From contig JBGUYY010000113.1 of assembly GCA_045222555.1 (NCBI GenBank), positions 10,442 to 74,441 on the forward strand: 64,000 nt of DNA, in the 5' to 3' direction. Shown here piece after piece: positions 27,841 to 37,441 of the stretch (positions within the stretch are counted from its first letter, which is position 1; every line of letters begins with the position of its first letter). Both the position numbers and the translations under genes were made by a program. The notes beneath the pieces were generated by a model, which saw only the letters and a list, made by a program, of their open reading frames with translations, was not told the DNA's origin and searched no databases. The DNA is from UBA1756 sp045222555. GTDB taxonomy: Bacteria; Bacteroidota; Bacteroidia; Bacteroidales; WCHB1-69.

Positions 27841-28151
27841 TCACCCACAAGGGATTTGAATGGTAGCCAGCATATAGAGACCTTTCTCGGTGAAGGGTTT
27901 GGGGGTAGTGGTTGAATGCTTTTGTCGTTCGAACTGGTGGAAAATTTCCACTAGTTCGTTTTTTCATTATCGTCCAATTCAAAAATGTACCCTTCTGGAA
28001 ATTTTTCAGGATTGTTCTTCACTGATTTGTTAATGTCTCTTGTCTCTACACTGTACAGCTCGGCCACATCGCAGTCGAGGAATACTTGCTGGTTGCGCAG
28101 GGTGGGAGTGCCATTTTTGTTCTGCCAGATTTTTGCAGAGAAAATATTCAT
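27841..28151 (-). pseudogene. ORF6N-domain gene remnant
   Basis: The 5' part reads TLRNQQVFLDCDVAELYSVETRDINKSVKNNPEKFPEGYIFEL, a clear ORF6N DNA-binding domain, then stops at 27951. Further downstream in another frame KPFTEKGLYMLATI (about 27855-27900) matches the next conserved ORF6N block. The gene is therefore broken by a frameshift or small deletion near 27925-27955, exactly where a hairpin now sits. ORF6N proteins are phage-antirepressor-like and common near mobile DNA. Confidence 0.7.
27930..27964 (+). terminator. Hairpin with T-run
   Basis: Near-perfect inverted repeat CGAACTGGTGGAAA...TTTCCACTAGTTCG (one G-T pair) followed by TTTTTT on the plus strand. It interrupts the ORF6N remnant. 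No plus-strand gene ends here, so its function is unclear. Confidence 0.55.
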
Positions 28152-28193
28152 ATAAAAAATTTTCATACCCTTCCGAAAATCAACTTTTATGTT

Positions 28194-28201
28194 TATTTTT
28201 G
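28194..28201 (+). promoter_or_regulatory. -7 box (TATTTTTG) of the toxin/antitoxin-like pair
   Basis: TAnnTTTG 23 nt upstream of the ATG at 28225. Confidence 0.6.
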
Positions 28202-28224
28202 CAGGCGCAAAAAACTCAATAACT

Positions 28225-28710
28225 ATGGAAAAGAATCTACTCATTGAACTATTGGAAGACGGCGATAATGTCAGTCTCTATTCACCTCGTTTTGAAGGAG
28301 AAGAATACACGGAATTTGAAAAATTTCTACTTCAACACAAGGACTCATTTCCTAATGATGTGGCGCAAATCGTGTACAGGCTTGACATTATCAAGAGAGA
28401 CGGTGCTGCCGACCGACATTTTAGGTATGAGGGTACAAAACGAGATAGAGTAATGGCGTTACCTTCGCACCTTGAGACAGCATCACTCCGACTTTATCTG
28501 CTTAACATTCAATCAAAAGTGCTGATTTTAGGTAATGGTGGAGTGAAAAATACAGCGACTTATCAAGAAGATGAGCAACTCAATAGATACGTTAACACCC
28601 TACAGAAAATAGATATTCAGCTCAAGACAATGGAACGGCAGAAAATTTTGATAGTAAGTGGCACGCAGCTTCTTGGGCCTCTGTCGTTTGTTATAGAAAC
28701 GGACGATTAA
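28225..28710 (+). CDS. Possible HigB/RelE-like toxin
   Basis: 161 aa from the ATG at 28225, chosen because the longer frame would overlap the -7 box. The section RHFRYEGTKRDRVMALPS...ASLRLYLLNIQSKVLILGNGGVKNT has the pattern of RelE/HigB RNases (basic cluster, LRLY strand, hxxhxGGxK strand), but the protein is longer than most of them. An Xre-type regulator follows after 11 nt, the gene order of higBA modules. The toxin role is inferred from pattern and neighbour, not from a firm family match. Confidence 0.5.
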   Translation: MEKNLLIELLEDGDNVSLYSPRFEGEEYTEFEKFLLQHKDSFPNDVAQIVYRLDIIKRDGAADRHFRYEGTKRDRVMALPSHLETASLRLYLLNIQSKVLILGNGGVKNTATYQEDEQLNRYVNTLQKIDIQLKTMERQKILIVSGTQLLGPLSFVIETDD

Positions 28711-28721
28711 ATAACAAGATA

Positions 28722-29018
28722 ATGAAAACCAATAAATTGCTGGATGAAATCAGGCAGACGATGACTCCTGAGATGAAGCGCCAGATGGAGCTTTCGGTCA
28801 AAATCGCCAATCGAATCTATGAAATCATGGAGGAACGGGGAATGTCGCAGAAAGACCTTGCCCGTCTGCTCGGGAAAACAGAGACGGAAGTCAGCCGCTG
28901 GCTTTCCGGAACCCATAATATGACCATGGCTACCATTGCCAAGATTTCAGCTGCATTGGATACAGACATTATCCAGGTCACCACGCGCAGGCAGCGCAAA
29001 AAGAGTGTCATGGGTTAA
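28722..29018 (+). CDS. Xre-family HTH regulator (probable antitoxin)
   Basis: 98 aa. The helix-turn-helix occupies about residues 38-85: IMEERGMSQKDLARLLGKTETEVSRWLSGTHNMTMATIAKISAAL. The long N-terminal helix and basic tail (TRRQRKKS) are common in HigA-type antitoxins. It lies 11 nt after the putative toxin and shares its promoter. It would repress that promoter and bind the upstream protein. Confidence 0.75.
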   Translation: MKTNKLLDEIRQTMTPEMKRQMELSVKIANRIYEIMEERGMSQKDLARLLGKTETEVSRWLSGTHNMTMATIAKISAALDTDIIQVTTRRQRKKSVMG

Positions 29019-29078
29019 TGTAAAACAAAAAAGAGGCCGAACCAAAATCACTTTTTAGTCGGCCCCATTAATCTCGTG

Positions 29079-29150
29079 ATTATCAATTTTGAAGATATAA
29101 CCTTCAGGGATTTTTTCAGGATTGTTGCGGACAGCTTTTCTTTATTCTGT
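29079..29150 (-). pseudogene. Second ORF6N fragment
   Basis: A short minus-strand frame encodes KAVRNNPEKIPEGYIFKIDNHE, the same ORF6N block as in the remnant at 27841-28151 (KSVKNNPEKFPEGYIFEL). A stop lies just upstream. It is a separate relic of a related gene, so ORF6N relics flank the toxin/antitoxin-like pair on both sides. Confidence 0.65.
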
Positions 29151-29195
29151 ATATCTTTGTTTTATAATATTTTATATAAAACTTTCTCTATTCCC

Positions 29196-31379
29196 CTACA
29201 AATTCTCCAAAATGAAGTTGGTGAGCTTGTTGTAGAGATGCAAGCGGGTGTTGCCGCCGTAGATGGAGTGGTTCTTGTTGGGATAGAAGAACATCTCGTA
29301 CTGCTTGTTGGCCTTGTTGAGCTGCGTCACCAGGTCGATGGCGTTCTGGAAATGCACGTTGTCGTCGGCGGTGCCATGGATGAGCAGATAGTTACCCTCC
29401 AGCTGGTCGGCGAAGAAGCAGGGTGAGTTGTCATCGTAGCCGGACGGGTTGTCCTGCGGCTTTTGCAGATAACGCTCGGTGTAGATGTTGTCGTAGTAGC
29501 GCCAGTTAGTGACGGGAGCCACCGAGATGGCCATCTTGAAGGTGCCTTCGCCCTTGAACATGGAGAGCGCGGAAAGGTAGCCGCCGAAGCTCCATCCCCA
29601 GATGCCGACACGGTCTTTGTCAACATATGGCAGCGACTGGAAATACTTGGCCGCCTCGATTTGGTCGATGGCTTCGCACTTACCCATCTGCTTGTAGATC
29701 ACTTTCGTGAAAGCGTCGCCCTTGCGGCCGGTGCCACGGCCGTCCACACAGGCCACAATGTAGCCCTTCTGACAGAGCATCTGGTACCACACGTAGTTAA
29801 ACGGGTCGTCGTAGGCGTTCAGCACCTGCGGGGTCTCGGGACCGCCATACACGTACATCAGCACCGGATATTTCTTGTTGGGGTTGAAGTCGGCAGGCTT
29901 CATCATCCAGCCGTTCAGCTCCACACCCTCTGAGGTGGTGAAGGTGAACAGGTCTTTGCTGGTGAAGTTGTAGCTCTGCATCTTCGCCTTGAAGGCTTCG
30001 TTGTCTTCAATGGTGTAAAGTTTCTTGCCCGATGCGTTGTGCAGGGTGTACACCGGCGGTGTGTTGGCGTTGCTGTATTGGTTGCAGTAGAAATGGGCGT
30101 TGCTATTGAAGGTGGGATCGTTCCAGCCGGTGCCGTCGGTGAGCATCTTCTTTTTCTTGCCGTCGAAGCTGATGCTGAACAGGTCTTGGTTGGGTACAGC
30201 CACTTCGTTGGAGAGGTAGAAGATGGTCTTTTTCGGGAAGTCGATGGCGCAGATGCTGGCCACCTCGTAGTTGCCGGTGGTGAGCTGCACGGGCGTTTTC
30301 CCAAATTCAGCCTTGTAGATGTGACGGTAGCCGCTGCGTTCCGACAGGAAAATCACGGTCTTGTTGTCGTTGAGGAAATAGTAGTTGTCGGTGATGTCAA
30401 TCCAGCAGTCGTTCTCGTCGGTCAGCACCACCTCTTTCGTGCCGTTCAGCGTGTTGCAGCGGAAGAATTCTACCTTGTTCTGCAAACGGTTCATCTTCAA
30501 AACGATAAGGTCGGTGGAGTTGTCCAGCCAGTAGATTCTCGGGAAGTAGCAGTCTTCGTGCGGGAAGTCGAGTTTTTCGCATTTCCCTTTCTGAAGGTCA
30601 TAAACGAAAATGTCCACCACGGAGTTGTCTTCTCCCGCTTTCGGGTATTTGTATTTGTACTCTTCGGGGTAAAGCTCGCCCCACATGGTCATGGAGTACT
30701 CTTTCACCTGGCTCTCGTCGAAGCGCAGGAAGGCGATTTTGCTGCCGTCGGGCGACCAGCAGAAGTACTTGGCCTGACTCAGTTCTTCCTCATACACCCA
30801 GTCGGCCCAGCCGTTGCGGATTTCGTTCTCTTTTCCGTCGGTGGTAATCTGAACCTCCTTGCCGTTTTGCAGGTCGGTGTAATAGAGGTTGTAATCGCGC
30901 ACGAAGGCCACTTTGCTACCGTCGGCAGAGAAGTCGGCGAAGTTGATTTTGCCCTTGTCGGCCTTGCCCACCTGCAGGAGTTTGTTGGTGGTGAGGTCAT
31001 ACACGTAGAAGTTGGAGCGCGTGGAGCGGCGGTAGATGCTTTCCCCTTCAGTGGAGAAGAGGATTTTTTTGCATGAATTGTCGAAGGAATATTCGTCAAT
31101 GTCGTTCATGGTGATCTTTCCGTTGGAGGCTTTTTTCAGCATGTCGTTGGTGAGCACTTCGGCCACCTGTTTGCCGGTTTCGAAGCTGTACTTGGAGATG
31201 GATACCATGTCCTTCACGGAGTAGTAGTCGCTGTTGGGCATCGACTCAAATCCACGGATGTAGGCGGGCATGAACTGGTAGTATTTCCAAAGTCCCTCTA
31301 CGGTGATTTCTTTTTGGGCGCTGACGGAGAAGCAGGTGGCTACGGCCAGCAGCAGGAATAGGCTTCTGATGATTTTCAT
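29196..31379 (-). CDS. Dipeptidyl peptidase IV (S9B)
   Basis: 727 aa. Signal peptide MKIIRSLFLLLAVATCFSVSAQ. The N-terminal ~460 residues form an eight-bladed beta-propeller (WSPDGSKIAFLRFDESQVKEYSM contains the Asp/Glu-type blade region). The C-terminal alpha/beta-hydrolase has GWSFGGYLSALSM (Ser597), GTADDNVHFQNA (Asp672) and NKNHSIYGG (His704). It releases X-Pro or X-Ala dipeptides from peptides, fitting a periplasmic or surface peptide-feeding pathway with the C25 peptidase. The stop of topA lies 12 nt upstream of its start on the same strand, so they may be co-transcribed. Confidence 0.93.
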   Translation of the reverse strand: MKIIRSLFLLLAVATCFSVSAQKEITVEGLWKYYQFMPAYIRGFESMPNSDYYSVKDMVSISKYSFETGKQVAEVLTNDMLKKASNGKITMNDIDEYSFDNSCKKILFSTEGESIYRRSTRSNFYVYDLTTNKLLQVGKADKGKINFADFSADGSKVAFVRDYNLYYTDLQNGKEVQITTDGKENEIRNGWADWVYEEELSQAKYFCWSPDGSKIAFLRFDESQVKEYSMTMWGELYPEEYKYKYPKAGEDNSVVDIFVYDLQKGKCEKLDFPHEDCYFPRIYWLDNSTDLIVLKMNRLQNKVEFFRCNTLNGTKEVVLTDENDCWIDITDNYYFLNDNKTVIFLSERSGYRHIYKAEFGKTPVQLTTGNYEVASICAIDFPKKTIFYLSNEVAVPNQDLFSISFDGKKKKMLTDGTGWNDPTFNSNAHFYCNQYSNANTPPVYTLHNASGKKLYTIEDNEAFKAKMQSYNFTSKDLFTFTTSEGVELNGWMMKPADFNPNKKYPVLMYVYGGPETPQVLNAYDDPFNYVWYQMLCQKGYIVACVDGRGTGRKGDAFTKVIYKQMGKCEAIDQIEAAKYFQSLPYVDKDRVGIWGWSFGGYLSALSMFKGEGTFKMAISVAPVTNWRYYDNIYTERYLQKPQDNPSGYDDNSPCFFADQLEGNYLLIHGTADDNVHFQNAIDLVTQLNKANKQYEMFFYPNKNHSIYGGNTRLHLYNKLTNFILENL

Positions 31380-31391
31380 GATGTTTGGATT

Positions 31392-33881
31392 TTATTTTTT
31401 CCTGAATGATTTCTTTTTGGCGGTAGGTGCCGTGGAGGTGATGATCTCCATGCACTCTTGATAGTTGAGGTTTTCGGCCACAGTGCCCTTGGGAATTTTG
31501 AAGTTGTCGGTGCCGTTGGTGATGTACGGACCGTAGCGGCCGTTCATCACTTTGATGTCCGCATTCTCGTCGAAGCTCTTGAGTACGTTTTTGTTTTTGG
31601 AGTTGGCGATATGTTCGATAGCCTGTTCCAAAGTCATCTCGGCAATCATGGTGCCTTTCTCGAGGGTGTAGTTTTTGTCGTCGTATTTGAGGTACGGACC
31701 GAAGCGGCCGACGGCGGCGGTGATTTCCTTGCCCTCGTACTCGCCCAGCACCCGCGGGGCGCGCTCCACATCCTGTTTGCGTTTCTGCTCAATGAGTTCG
31801 ATGCAACGCTCGCAGCTGATTTCCGTGGGTTCTTCGCCCTTCGGCACGGAGATGAACTTGTTGTCGAATTTGATGTAGGCGCCGAAACGACCGATGCCCA
31901 CAATGATGTCCTTGTCCTCGAACTGTCCCACCGTACGGGGCAGTTTGAAGAGTTCCAGGGCCTCCTCGAGGGTGATGCTTTCAATGGACTGGTGCGGTTT
32001 CAGACGGGCATAGCGGGGCTTCTGGTCCTCGTAGTTCTCGCCAATCTGCACCATCGGACCAAATTTGCCGAGTTTGGCATACACATTCTCGTTGGTCTTG
32101 GGGTCTTGCCCTAACAAACGCTCGCCGCTGGCCTTCTTCGAGTAGGTGAGGGCCTCCTCGATAGATTCGTGGAAATTGTCGTAGAAGCTTTGCAACATAT
32201 TCTGCCACTGAATGTTGCCTTCGGCAATGTCATCGAACTCCTTCTCTACTTTGGCGGTGAAACTGTAGTCCATGATGGACTCGAAGTTGTTCTGCAAATA
32301 CTCGTTCACCACGATGCCGATGTCGGTCGGGAAGAGTTTGTCTTTCTCGTAGCCGTATTTTTCTTTCTTGGTTTCCTCTTTGATCTGTTCTTTTTTGAGG
32401 ATGAGTTGGCAAAATTCGCGTTCGCTGCCCTGGCGGGTCTCCCGCACCACATACTCGCGTTTCTGGATGGTGGAGATGGTGGGGGCATAGGTGGAAGGAC
32501 GGCCGATGCCGAGTTCTTCCAATTTCTTCACGAGGCTGGCTTCCGTGTATCTCGCCGGCGGCTGGGCAAATTTCTGCATCGCCTTGATTTCGGTGTAAGC
32601 CAGCGGGTTGCCGACTTCCACGGGCGGGAGCCATCCCTTCACCTCCTCTTCCTCCTCGTCGGTTGATTCGGTATAGACTTTCAAGAAACCTTGGAACAGA
32701 ATCACCTCGCCGTTGGCCACGAACTTCTCTTCGCGCCCCGGCACCGGAATGGTGATGGTGGTCTTTTCGGTCTTGGCGTCGCTCATCTGGCAGGCGAGGG
32801 TGCGCTTCCAGATCAGTTCGTACAAACGCTTGGCGAAGGTGTCGCCGGGAATGGTATGGTTGGCCATTGACGTGGGGCGGATAGCCTCGTGGGCTTCCTG
32901 CGCACCGATCGACTTGGTCTGGTACTTGCGGGTTTTGGCGTATTCAGCGCCGTACAGCTTCACAATCTCTTCCTTGGCGGAGGCCAGTGCGAGGGTGGAG
33001 AGGTTCACGGAGTCGGTACGCATGTAGGTGATGTAACCGGCTTCGTACAGCTGCTGGGCCACCACCATGGTTTTGCTCACCGAGAAGCCGAGTTTGCGGG
33101 CGGCTTCCTGTTGCAGGGTGGAGGTGGTGAACGGCGGGGCCGGCGCTTTCTTGCCGGGGTTCTTCTCCACCGCTTCGGCCACGAAACTCACGCCTTTGCA
33201 GTGCTCCAAGAAGGCCGTCGCCTCCTCTTTGGTATCGAAACGGTTGTTGAGCTCTGCGTCGAACTCCTGTTTGCCCTGCTCGTCGGCCGTAAAGCGACCT
33301 ACCACACGGTAGGCTGAGGTGGTCTTGAACTGGTTGATTTTGCGTTCGCGCTCCACAATCAGCTTAACGGCAACCGACTGCACACGACCGGCCGACAGCT
33401 GCGGTTTCACCTTGCGCCACAGCACCGGCGACAGCTCGAAGCCTACGAGGCGGTCGAGGATACGGCGGGCCTGCTGCGCGTTCACGAGGTCCACATCCAG
33501 CTGGCGCGGAGTGGCCAACGCGTTGTCAATGGCCGACTTCGTGATTTCGTGGAAAACAATTCTCTTGGTCTTTTCCGCAGGAATGCCAGCGGCCTCCATC
33601 AGGTGCCAGGAAATGGCCTCTCCCTCGCGGTCATCATCAGTTGCGAGCCAGACCGTGTCTGCCTCGTTCACCATCTTCTTGATGTCGGTGATCAGTTTTT
33701 TCTTTTCCGACAAAATTTCATATTGTGGGGAGAAATTCTTAGAAATATCAATCCCCAGATCCTTCTGGGGCAGGTCGCGCACATGACCCTTGCTGGAAAT
33801 GACTGTGTAGTCTTTTCCGATGAATTTCTGAATAGTTTTAGCTTTCGCAGGAGACTCAACGATGATCAGATTTTTGCTCAT
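31392..33881 (-). CDS. topA: DNA topoisomerase I
   Basis: 829 aa type IA topoisomerase. TOPRIM domain LIIVESPAKAKTIQKFIG...WLATDDDREGEAISWHL. The catalytic tyrosine is Y286 in AGYITYMRTDS. LSAGRVQSVAVKLIVERE and GIGRPSTYAPTISTIQKREYV are conserved family blocks. The C-terminus lacks the four-Cys zinc fingers of E. coli TopA. Instead it has several IGRFGAYIKFDNKFISVPKG / VGRFGPYLKYDDKNYTLEKG repeats and a short Lys-rich tail, as in other Bacteroidota. It relaxes negative supercoils. Confidence 0.95.
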   Translation of the reverse strand: MSKNLIIVESPAKAKTIQKFIGKDYTVISSKGHVRDLPQKDLGIDISKNFSPQYEILSEKKKLITDIKKMVNEADTVWLATDDDREGEAISWHLMEAAGIPAEKTKRIVFHEITKSAIDNALATPRQLDVDLVNAQQARRILDRLVGFELSPVLWRKVKPQLSAGRVQSVAVKLIVERERKINQFKTTSAYRVVGRFTADEQGKQEFDAELNNRFDTKEEATAFLEHCKGVSFVAEAVEKNPGKKAPAPPFTTSTLQQEAARKLGFSVSKTMVVAQQLYEAGYITYMRTDSVNLSTLALASAKEEIVKLYGAEYAKTRKYQTKSIGAQEAHEAIRPTSMANHTIPGDTFAKRLYELIWKRTLACQMSDAKTEKTTITIPVPGREEKFVANGEVILFQGFLKVYTESTDEEEEEVKGWLPPVEVGNPLAYTEIKAMQKFAQPPARYTEASLVKKLEELGIGRPSTYAPTISTIQKREYVVRETRQGSEREFCQLILKKEQIKEETKKEKYGYEKDKLFPTDIGIVVNEYLQNNFESIMDYSFTAKVEKEFDDIAEGNIQWQNMLQSFYDNFHESIEEALTYSKKASGERLLGQDPKTNENVYAKLGKFGPMVQIGENYEDQKPRYARLKPHQSIESITLEEALELFKLPRTVGQFEDKDIIVGIGRFGAYIKFDNKFISVPKGEEPTEISCERCIELIEQKRKQDVERAPRVLGEYEGKEITAAVGRFGPYLKYDDKNYTLEKGTMIAEMTLEQAIEHIANSKNKNVLKSFDENADIKVMNGRYGPYITNGTDNFKIPKGTVAENLNYQECMEIITSTAPTAKKKSFRKK

Positions 33882-33916
33882 ACAATATATATTATATTAC
33901 GTTAGAATTGGGGCGG

Positions 33917-33924
33917 CAAAATTA
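33917..33924 (-). promoter_or_regulatory. -7 box (TAATTTTG) of topA
   Basis: TAnnTTTG on the minus strand, 35 nt upstream of the ATG at 33881. Confidence 0.6.
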
Positions 33925-34001
33925 CACGAAAATTTCAAATTTTCGGGGCTATCGCAGAAAAAAATGATGAAAACGAATGTAATTGGCTGGTATATAAAAA
34001 A

Positions 34002-34030
34002 GTAGAGACGCGATTTTTTCGCGCCTCTAC
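34002..34030 (-). terminator. Terminator of metG, member of a palindromic repeat family
   Basis: GTAGAGACGCGA-ttttt-TCGCGCCTCTAC (one mismatch), followed on the minus strand by TTTTTTATATA. It lies about 50 nt after the metG stop. The outer GTAGAG...CTCTAC arms recur at 60865-60892 inside a coding sequence, and a related GTAGGGATG palindrome is at 43934. Confidence 0.75.
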
Positions 34031-34081
34031 GGGTTGTAAATTCAATCCTTTTATAAAATCGTTTTGAAGGGCAGGTAGTCC

Positions 34082-36136
34082 CTACTGCACCGTGCTTCCG
34101 GCATTTACCTCCTTGCCGGGCTGCATCAGCGCCAGACTGCCGTCGGCATTGGCGGCCATCAGCACCATGCCGTGCGATTTCACCCCCTTAATCTCCTTCG
34201 GAGCGAGGTTGATGAGCATCAGCACCTGCTGGCCCACGAGTTTCTCGGGTTCGTAAAATTCTGCAATGCCCGACACAATCTCGCGTTCATCAACGCCTGT
34301 ATTCACTTTCAACTTCAACAATTTCTTGGTCTTTGGCACCCGCTCGGCTTCCAAAACCGTCACCACCCGCAAGTCCATCTTCTGGAATTCGTCGTAGGTG
34401 ATATCCTCCTTGGCGGGCGTGGCAGGCGCGTTAGCCAAGGCATTGGCCTTCTTCGCATCGTCTAATTTCTTCACTTGAGCGGCAATGGTTTCATCTTCCA
34501 CTTTCACAAACAGAAATTCTGGCGCATTGATGGTGTCACCCGCCTTCAACAGGTCGGTACGGCCACCATCATTCCACGTTTTATTGCTCATATTCAGCAT
34601 CTTCTGTAATTTCTCAGCGGTGAACGGCAGGAACGGCTCGCACAAAATCGACAGGCTGGCACAGATCTGTAAGGATATGTGCAGGATGCTTCTCACATAG
34701 TCGGGATTCTCTTTCTGCTTCTTCCACGGCTCGGTCTCGGTGAGGTACTTGTTGCCGAGACGGGCCAGATTCATCAGCTCGGCCTGTGCCTCGCGGAAAC
34801 GGTACCGCTCCACACTGTCGCCAATGCGCTGCGGGAACTGCCGGATCTGCTCCAGCACCTCTTTCTCCAAGTCGGTCACCGGTCCCATCTCGGGAATCAC
34901 GCCGCCGTAATATTTGTGCGTCAGCGCCACCGTGCGGTTGACAAAGTTGCCAAAGATGGCAAGTAGCTCGTTGTTGTTCTTGGCTTGGAAGTCGCTCCAG
35001 GTGAAGTCGGCGTCCTTGGTCTCAGGCGCGATGGAGGTGAGCATATAGCGCAGCGAATCCTGCTTGCCCGGAAACTCGCGGAGGTACTCGTGCAGCCAGA
35101 CGGCCCAGTTGCGTGAGGTGGAGATTTTTTCTCCCTCGAGGTTCAGGAACTCGTTGGCAGGCACGTTCTCCGGCAGAATGTAGCTGCCGTCGGCCTTCAG
35201 CATGCACGGGAAGATGATGCAGTGGAACACGATGTTGTCCTTGCCGATGAAATGCACCAGTTCGGTCTCCTCGTCTTTCCACCACTTCTCCCAGTCGCTA
35301 CGACCCTGTGCGGCCGTCCACTCCTTGGTGGCAGAGATGTAGCCGATGGGCGCATCGAACCAAACGTAAAGTACCTTGCCTTCAGCCTCTTTCAACGGCA
35401 CTTTCACACCCCAGCTGAGGTCGCGGGTCACCGCACGCGGGTGCAAACCAGCTTCAATCCACGACTTGCACTGTCCGTACACATTCACTTTCCAGTCCTC
35501 TTTGTGACCGTCCAAAATCCACTCTTTCAACCACGGTTCATACTGATCCAGAGGAAGATACCAGTGTTTGGTCTCTTTCATCACCGGCGGATTGCCGCTC
35601 AGCGTGGATTTCGGGTTGATGAGGTCGGTGGCGTTCAGCGTCGCACCGCACGCCTCGCACTGATCGCCATACGCCTTCTCGTTGTGGCAGTGCGGACATT
35701 CGCCCGTGATATAGCGGTCGGCCAAAAACTGTTGGGCCGCTTCGTCGTAATATTGCTGTGAGGTCTGTTCAATCAGCTTGCCTTCGTTGTACAATTTGGT
35801 GAAGAAGGCCGCCGCCGTTTCGTGGTGTGTCGGGTTGGAGGTGCGGGAGTAGATGTCGAAAGAGATACCCAACTCCTTGAACGACTCTTTGATGATGTTG
35901 TGGTAACGGTCCACGATGTCTTGCGGGGTCACGCCCTCCTTGCGGGCTTTCAGCGTGATCGGCACGCCGTGCTCATCGGAGCCGCCAAGGAAAAGCACCT
36001 CCTTACCGTTGTTGCGGAGGTAGCGGGCATAGATGTCGGCAGGGATGTAAACACCGGCCAGGTGACCGATATGTACAGGTCCGTTGGCGTACGGCAGCGC
36101 CGAGGTGATGGTATAGCGTTTGGGTTCTTTTTTCAT
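34082..36136 (-). CDS. metG: Methionyl-tRNA synthetase
   Basis: 684 aa. HIGH-type motif in LPYANGPVHIGHLAG, a zinc knuckle CPHCHNEKAYGDQCEACG, and the KMSKS loop present as EGEKISTSRN. A C-terminal EMAP-II-like tRNA-binding domain (about 575-684: DLRVVTVLEAERVPKTKKLLKLKV...VKSHGMVLMA) is fused. It charges tRNA-Met and initiator tRNA. It follows the oadB terminator. Confidence 0.96.
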   Translation of the reverse strand: MKKEPKRYTITSALPYANGPVHIGHLAGVYIPADIYARYLRNNGKEVLFLGGSDEHGVPITLKARKEGVTPQDIVDRYHNIIKESFKELGISFDIYSRTSNPTHHETAAAFFTKLYNEGKLIEQTSQQYYDEAAQQFLADRYITGECPHCHNEKAYGDQCEACGATLNATDLINPKSTLSGNPPVMKETKHWYLPLDQYEPWLKEWILDGHKEDWKVNVYGQCKSWIEAGLHPRAVTRDLSWGVKVPLKEAEGKVLYVWFDAPIGYISATKEWTAAQGRSDWEKWWKDEETELVHFIGKDNIVFHCIIFPCMLKADGSYILPENVPANEFLNLEGEKISTSRNWAVWLHEYLREFPGKQDSLRYMLTSIAPETKDADFTWSDFQAKNNNELLAIFGNFVNRTVALTHKYYGGVIPEMGPVTDLEKEVLEQIRQFPQRIGDSVERYRFREAQAELMNLARLGNKYLTETEPWKKQKENPDYVRSILHISLQICASLSILCEPFLPFTAEKLQKMLNMSNKTWNDGGRTDLLKAGDTINAPEFLFVKVEDETIAAQVKKLDDAKKANALANAPATPAKEDITYDEFQKMDLRVVTVLEAERVPKTKKLLKLKVNTGVDEREIVSGIAEFYEPEKLVGQQVLMLINLAPKEIKGVKSHGMVLMAANADGSLALMQPGKEVNAGSTVQ

Positions 36137-36177
36137 ATCAGGTGATTTTATTTTTGTTTTTATAATGGATGTTTTCG

Positions 36178-36210
36178 ATAAAAAAGGGGCTCACCAGTGG
36201 AGCCCCCTTC
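36178..36210 (-). terminator. Terminator of the mce-oadB pair
   Basis: On the minus strand GGGGGCTCCACTGGTGAGCCCC followed by TTTTTT, 23 nt after the oadB stop. Confidence 0.88.
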
Positions 36211-36232
36211 TGTAACATATCCCACTGTCGGC

Positions 36233-37408
36233 TTAGTTGTAGAGGAAGCTCAGCAACACACCGGCAGCTACGGCACTACCGATGACGCCGGCCACATTCG
36301 GACCCATGGCGTGCATCAGCAGGAAGTTGGTTCTGTCGTATTTCAAACCTTCCACATTCGACACACGGGCGCTGTCGGGCACGGCCGAAACGCCAGAGTT
36401 ACCGATGAGTGGGTTGATTTTGTTGCCCTCTTTCAGGAAAAGGTTGAAGAATTTCACAAACAACACACCCGTCGTGGTGGCGATGATGAAGGAGAAAGCA
36501 CCGAGGAAGAAAATCATCACGGACTTATAGTTCAGGAAGGTAGAAGCCTGCGTGGAGCAACCGACCGTCAGACCGATAAGGATGGTGACGATGTCAATGA
36601 GGGCGTTGGAAGCCGTGTTGGCCAAACGCTTGGTCACACCACTCTCTTTCAGTAAGTTACCGAAGAAAAGCATACCGAGCAGCGGAAGGCCTGAGGGCAC
36701 GATGAAAGCAGTGAGGAGGATACAGAGGATGGGGAAGAGAACCTTCTCGCGGTGGGTCACGGCGCGGGGCGGACGCATACGGATGCGACGCTCTTTGTCG
36801 TTGGTGAGCAGGCGCATGATGGGCGGCTGGATCACCGGTACCAATGCCATGTAGGAGTAGGCCGAGATGGCGATAGCTCCCATTAAACTCGGGGCCAATT
36901 TCGAAGAAATGAAGATGGCAGTAGGACCGTCGGCACCACCGATGATACCGATAGCACCTGCTTCCGTCGGGGTGAATCCGAGGGCTAAGGCAATGATGTA
37001 TGCACCAAAGATACCGAACTGCGCGGCAGCACCAATCAGAATGAGCTTCGGATTGGAAATCAACGCCGAGAAGTCAGTCATGGCACCGATGCCCAAAAAG
37101 ATTAGGGGTGGGTAAAATCCCTTTAACACACCGAAATAGAGGTAGTTGAGCACAGCACCGTTTTCATATACACCGATCTGCAAACCATCCATAAAAGGAA
37201 TGTTGCCAACGATGATACCGAAACCGATCGGGATCAGCAACATCGGCTCAAACTCCTTGAGAATGGCAAGGGCAATGAAGAAGATGCCGATGATAATCAT
37301 GATGAGATTACCGATTTGTGCGTTGGAGAATCCAGTGTAGCTCCAGAAACTCTTTACGCCTTCAAGGAAATCCACACTAAGAAGACTCGAAGTGATGAGG
37401 TTATTCAT
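36233..37408 (-). CDS. Na+-translocating decarboxylase beta subunit
   Basis: 391 aa, about ten membrane helices. It matches OadB/MmdB: FGIIVGNIPF, GAMTDFSALISNP, and the conserved GFTPTEAGAIGIIGGADGPTAIFISSKLAP, whose Asp takes part in Na+ and CO2 handling, plus SYMALVPVIQPPIMRLLT and PLIGNSGVSAVPDSARV. It decarboxylates the carboxybiotin carrier and exports Na+. It lies 33 nt after the epimerase gene. The carboxyltransferase and biotin carrier are 33 kb away (1-3 kb), so the usual single operon is split, unless a second beta gene lies left of the window. Confidence 0.94.
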   Translation of the reverse strand: MNNLITSSLLSVDFLEGVKSFWSYTGFSNAQIGNLIMIIIGIFFIALAILKEFEPMLLIPIGFGIIVGNIPFMDGLQIGVYENGAVLNYLYFGVLKGFYPPLIFLGIGAMTDFSALISNPKLILIGAAAQFGIFGAYIIALALGFTPTEAGAIGIIGGADGPTAIFISSKLAPSLMGAIAISAYSYMALVPVIQPPIMRLLTNDKERRIRMRPPRAVTHREKVLFPILCILLTAFIVPSGLPLLGMLFFGNLLKESGVTKRLANTASNALIDIVTILIGLTVGCSTQASTFLNYKSVMIFFLGAFSFIIATTTGVLFVKFFNLFLKEGNKINPLIGNSGVSAVPDSARVSNVEGLKYDRTNFLLMHAMGPNVAGVIGSAVAAGVLLSFLYN

Positions 37409-37441
37409 AATTCTTGAATAAAAGTCTGTTATTGGAGAATG

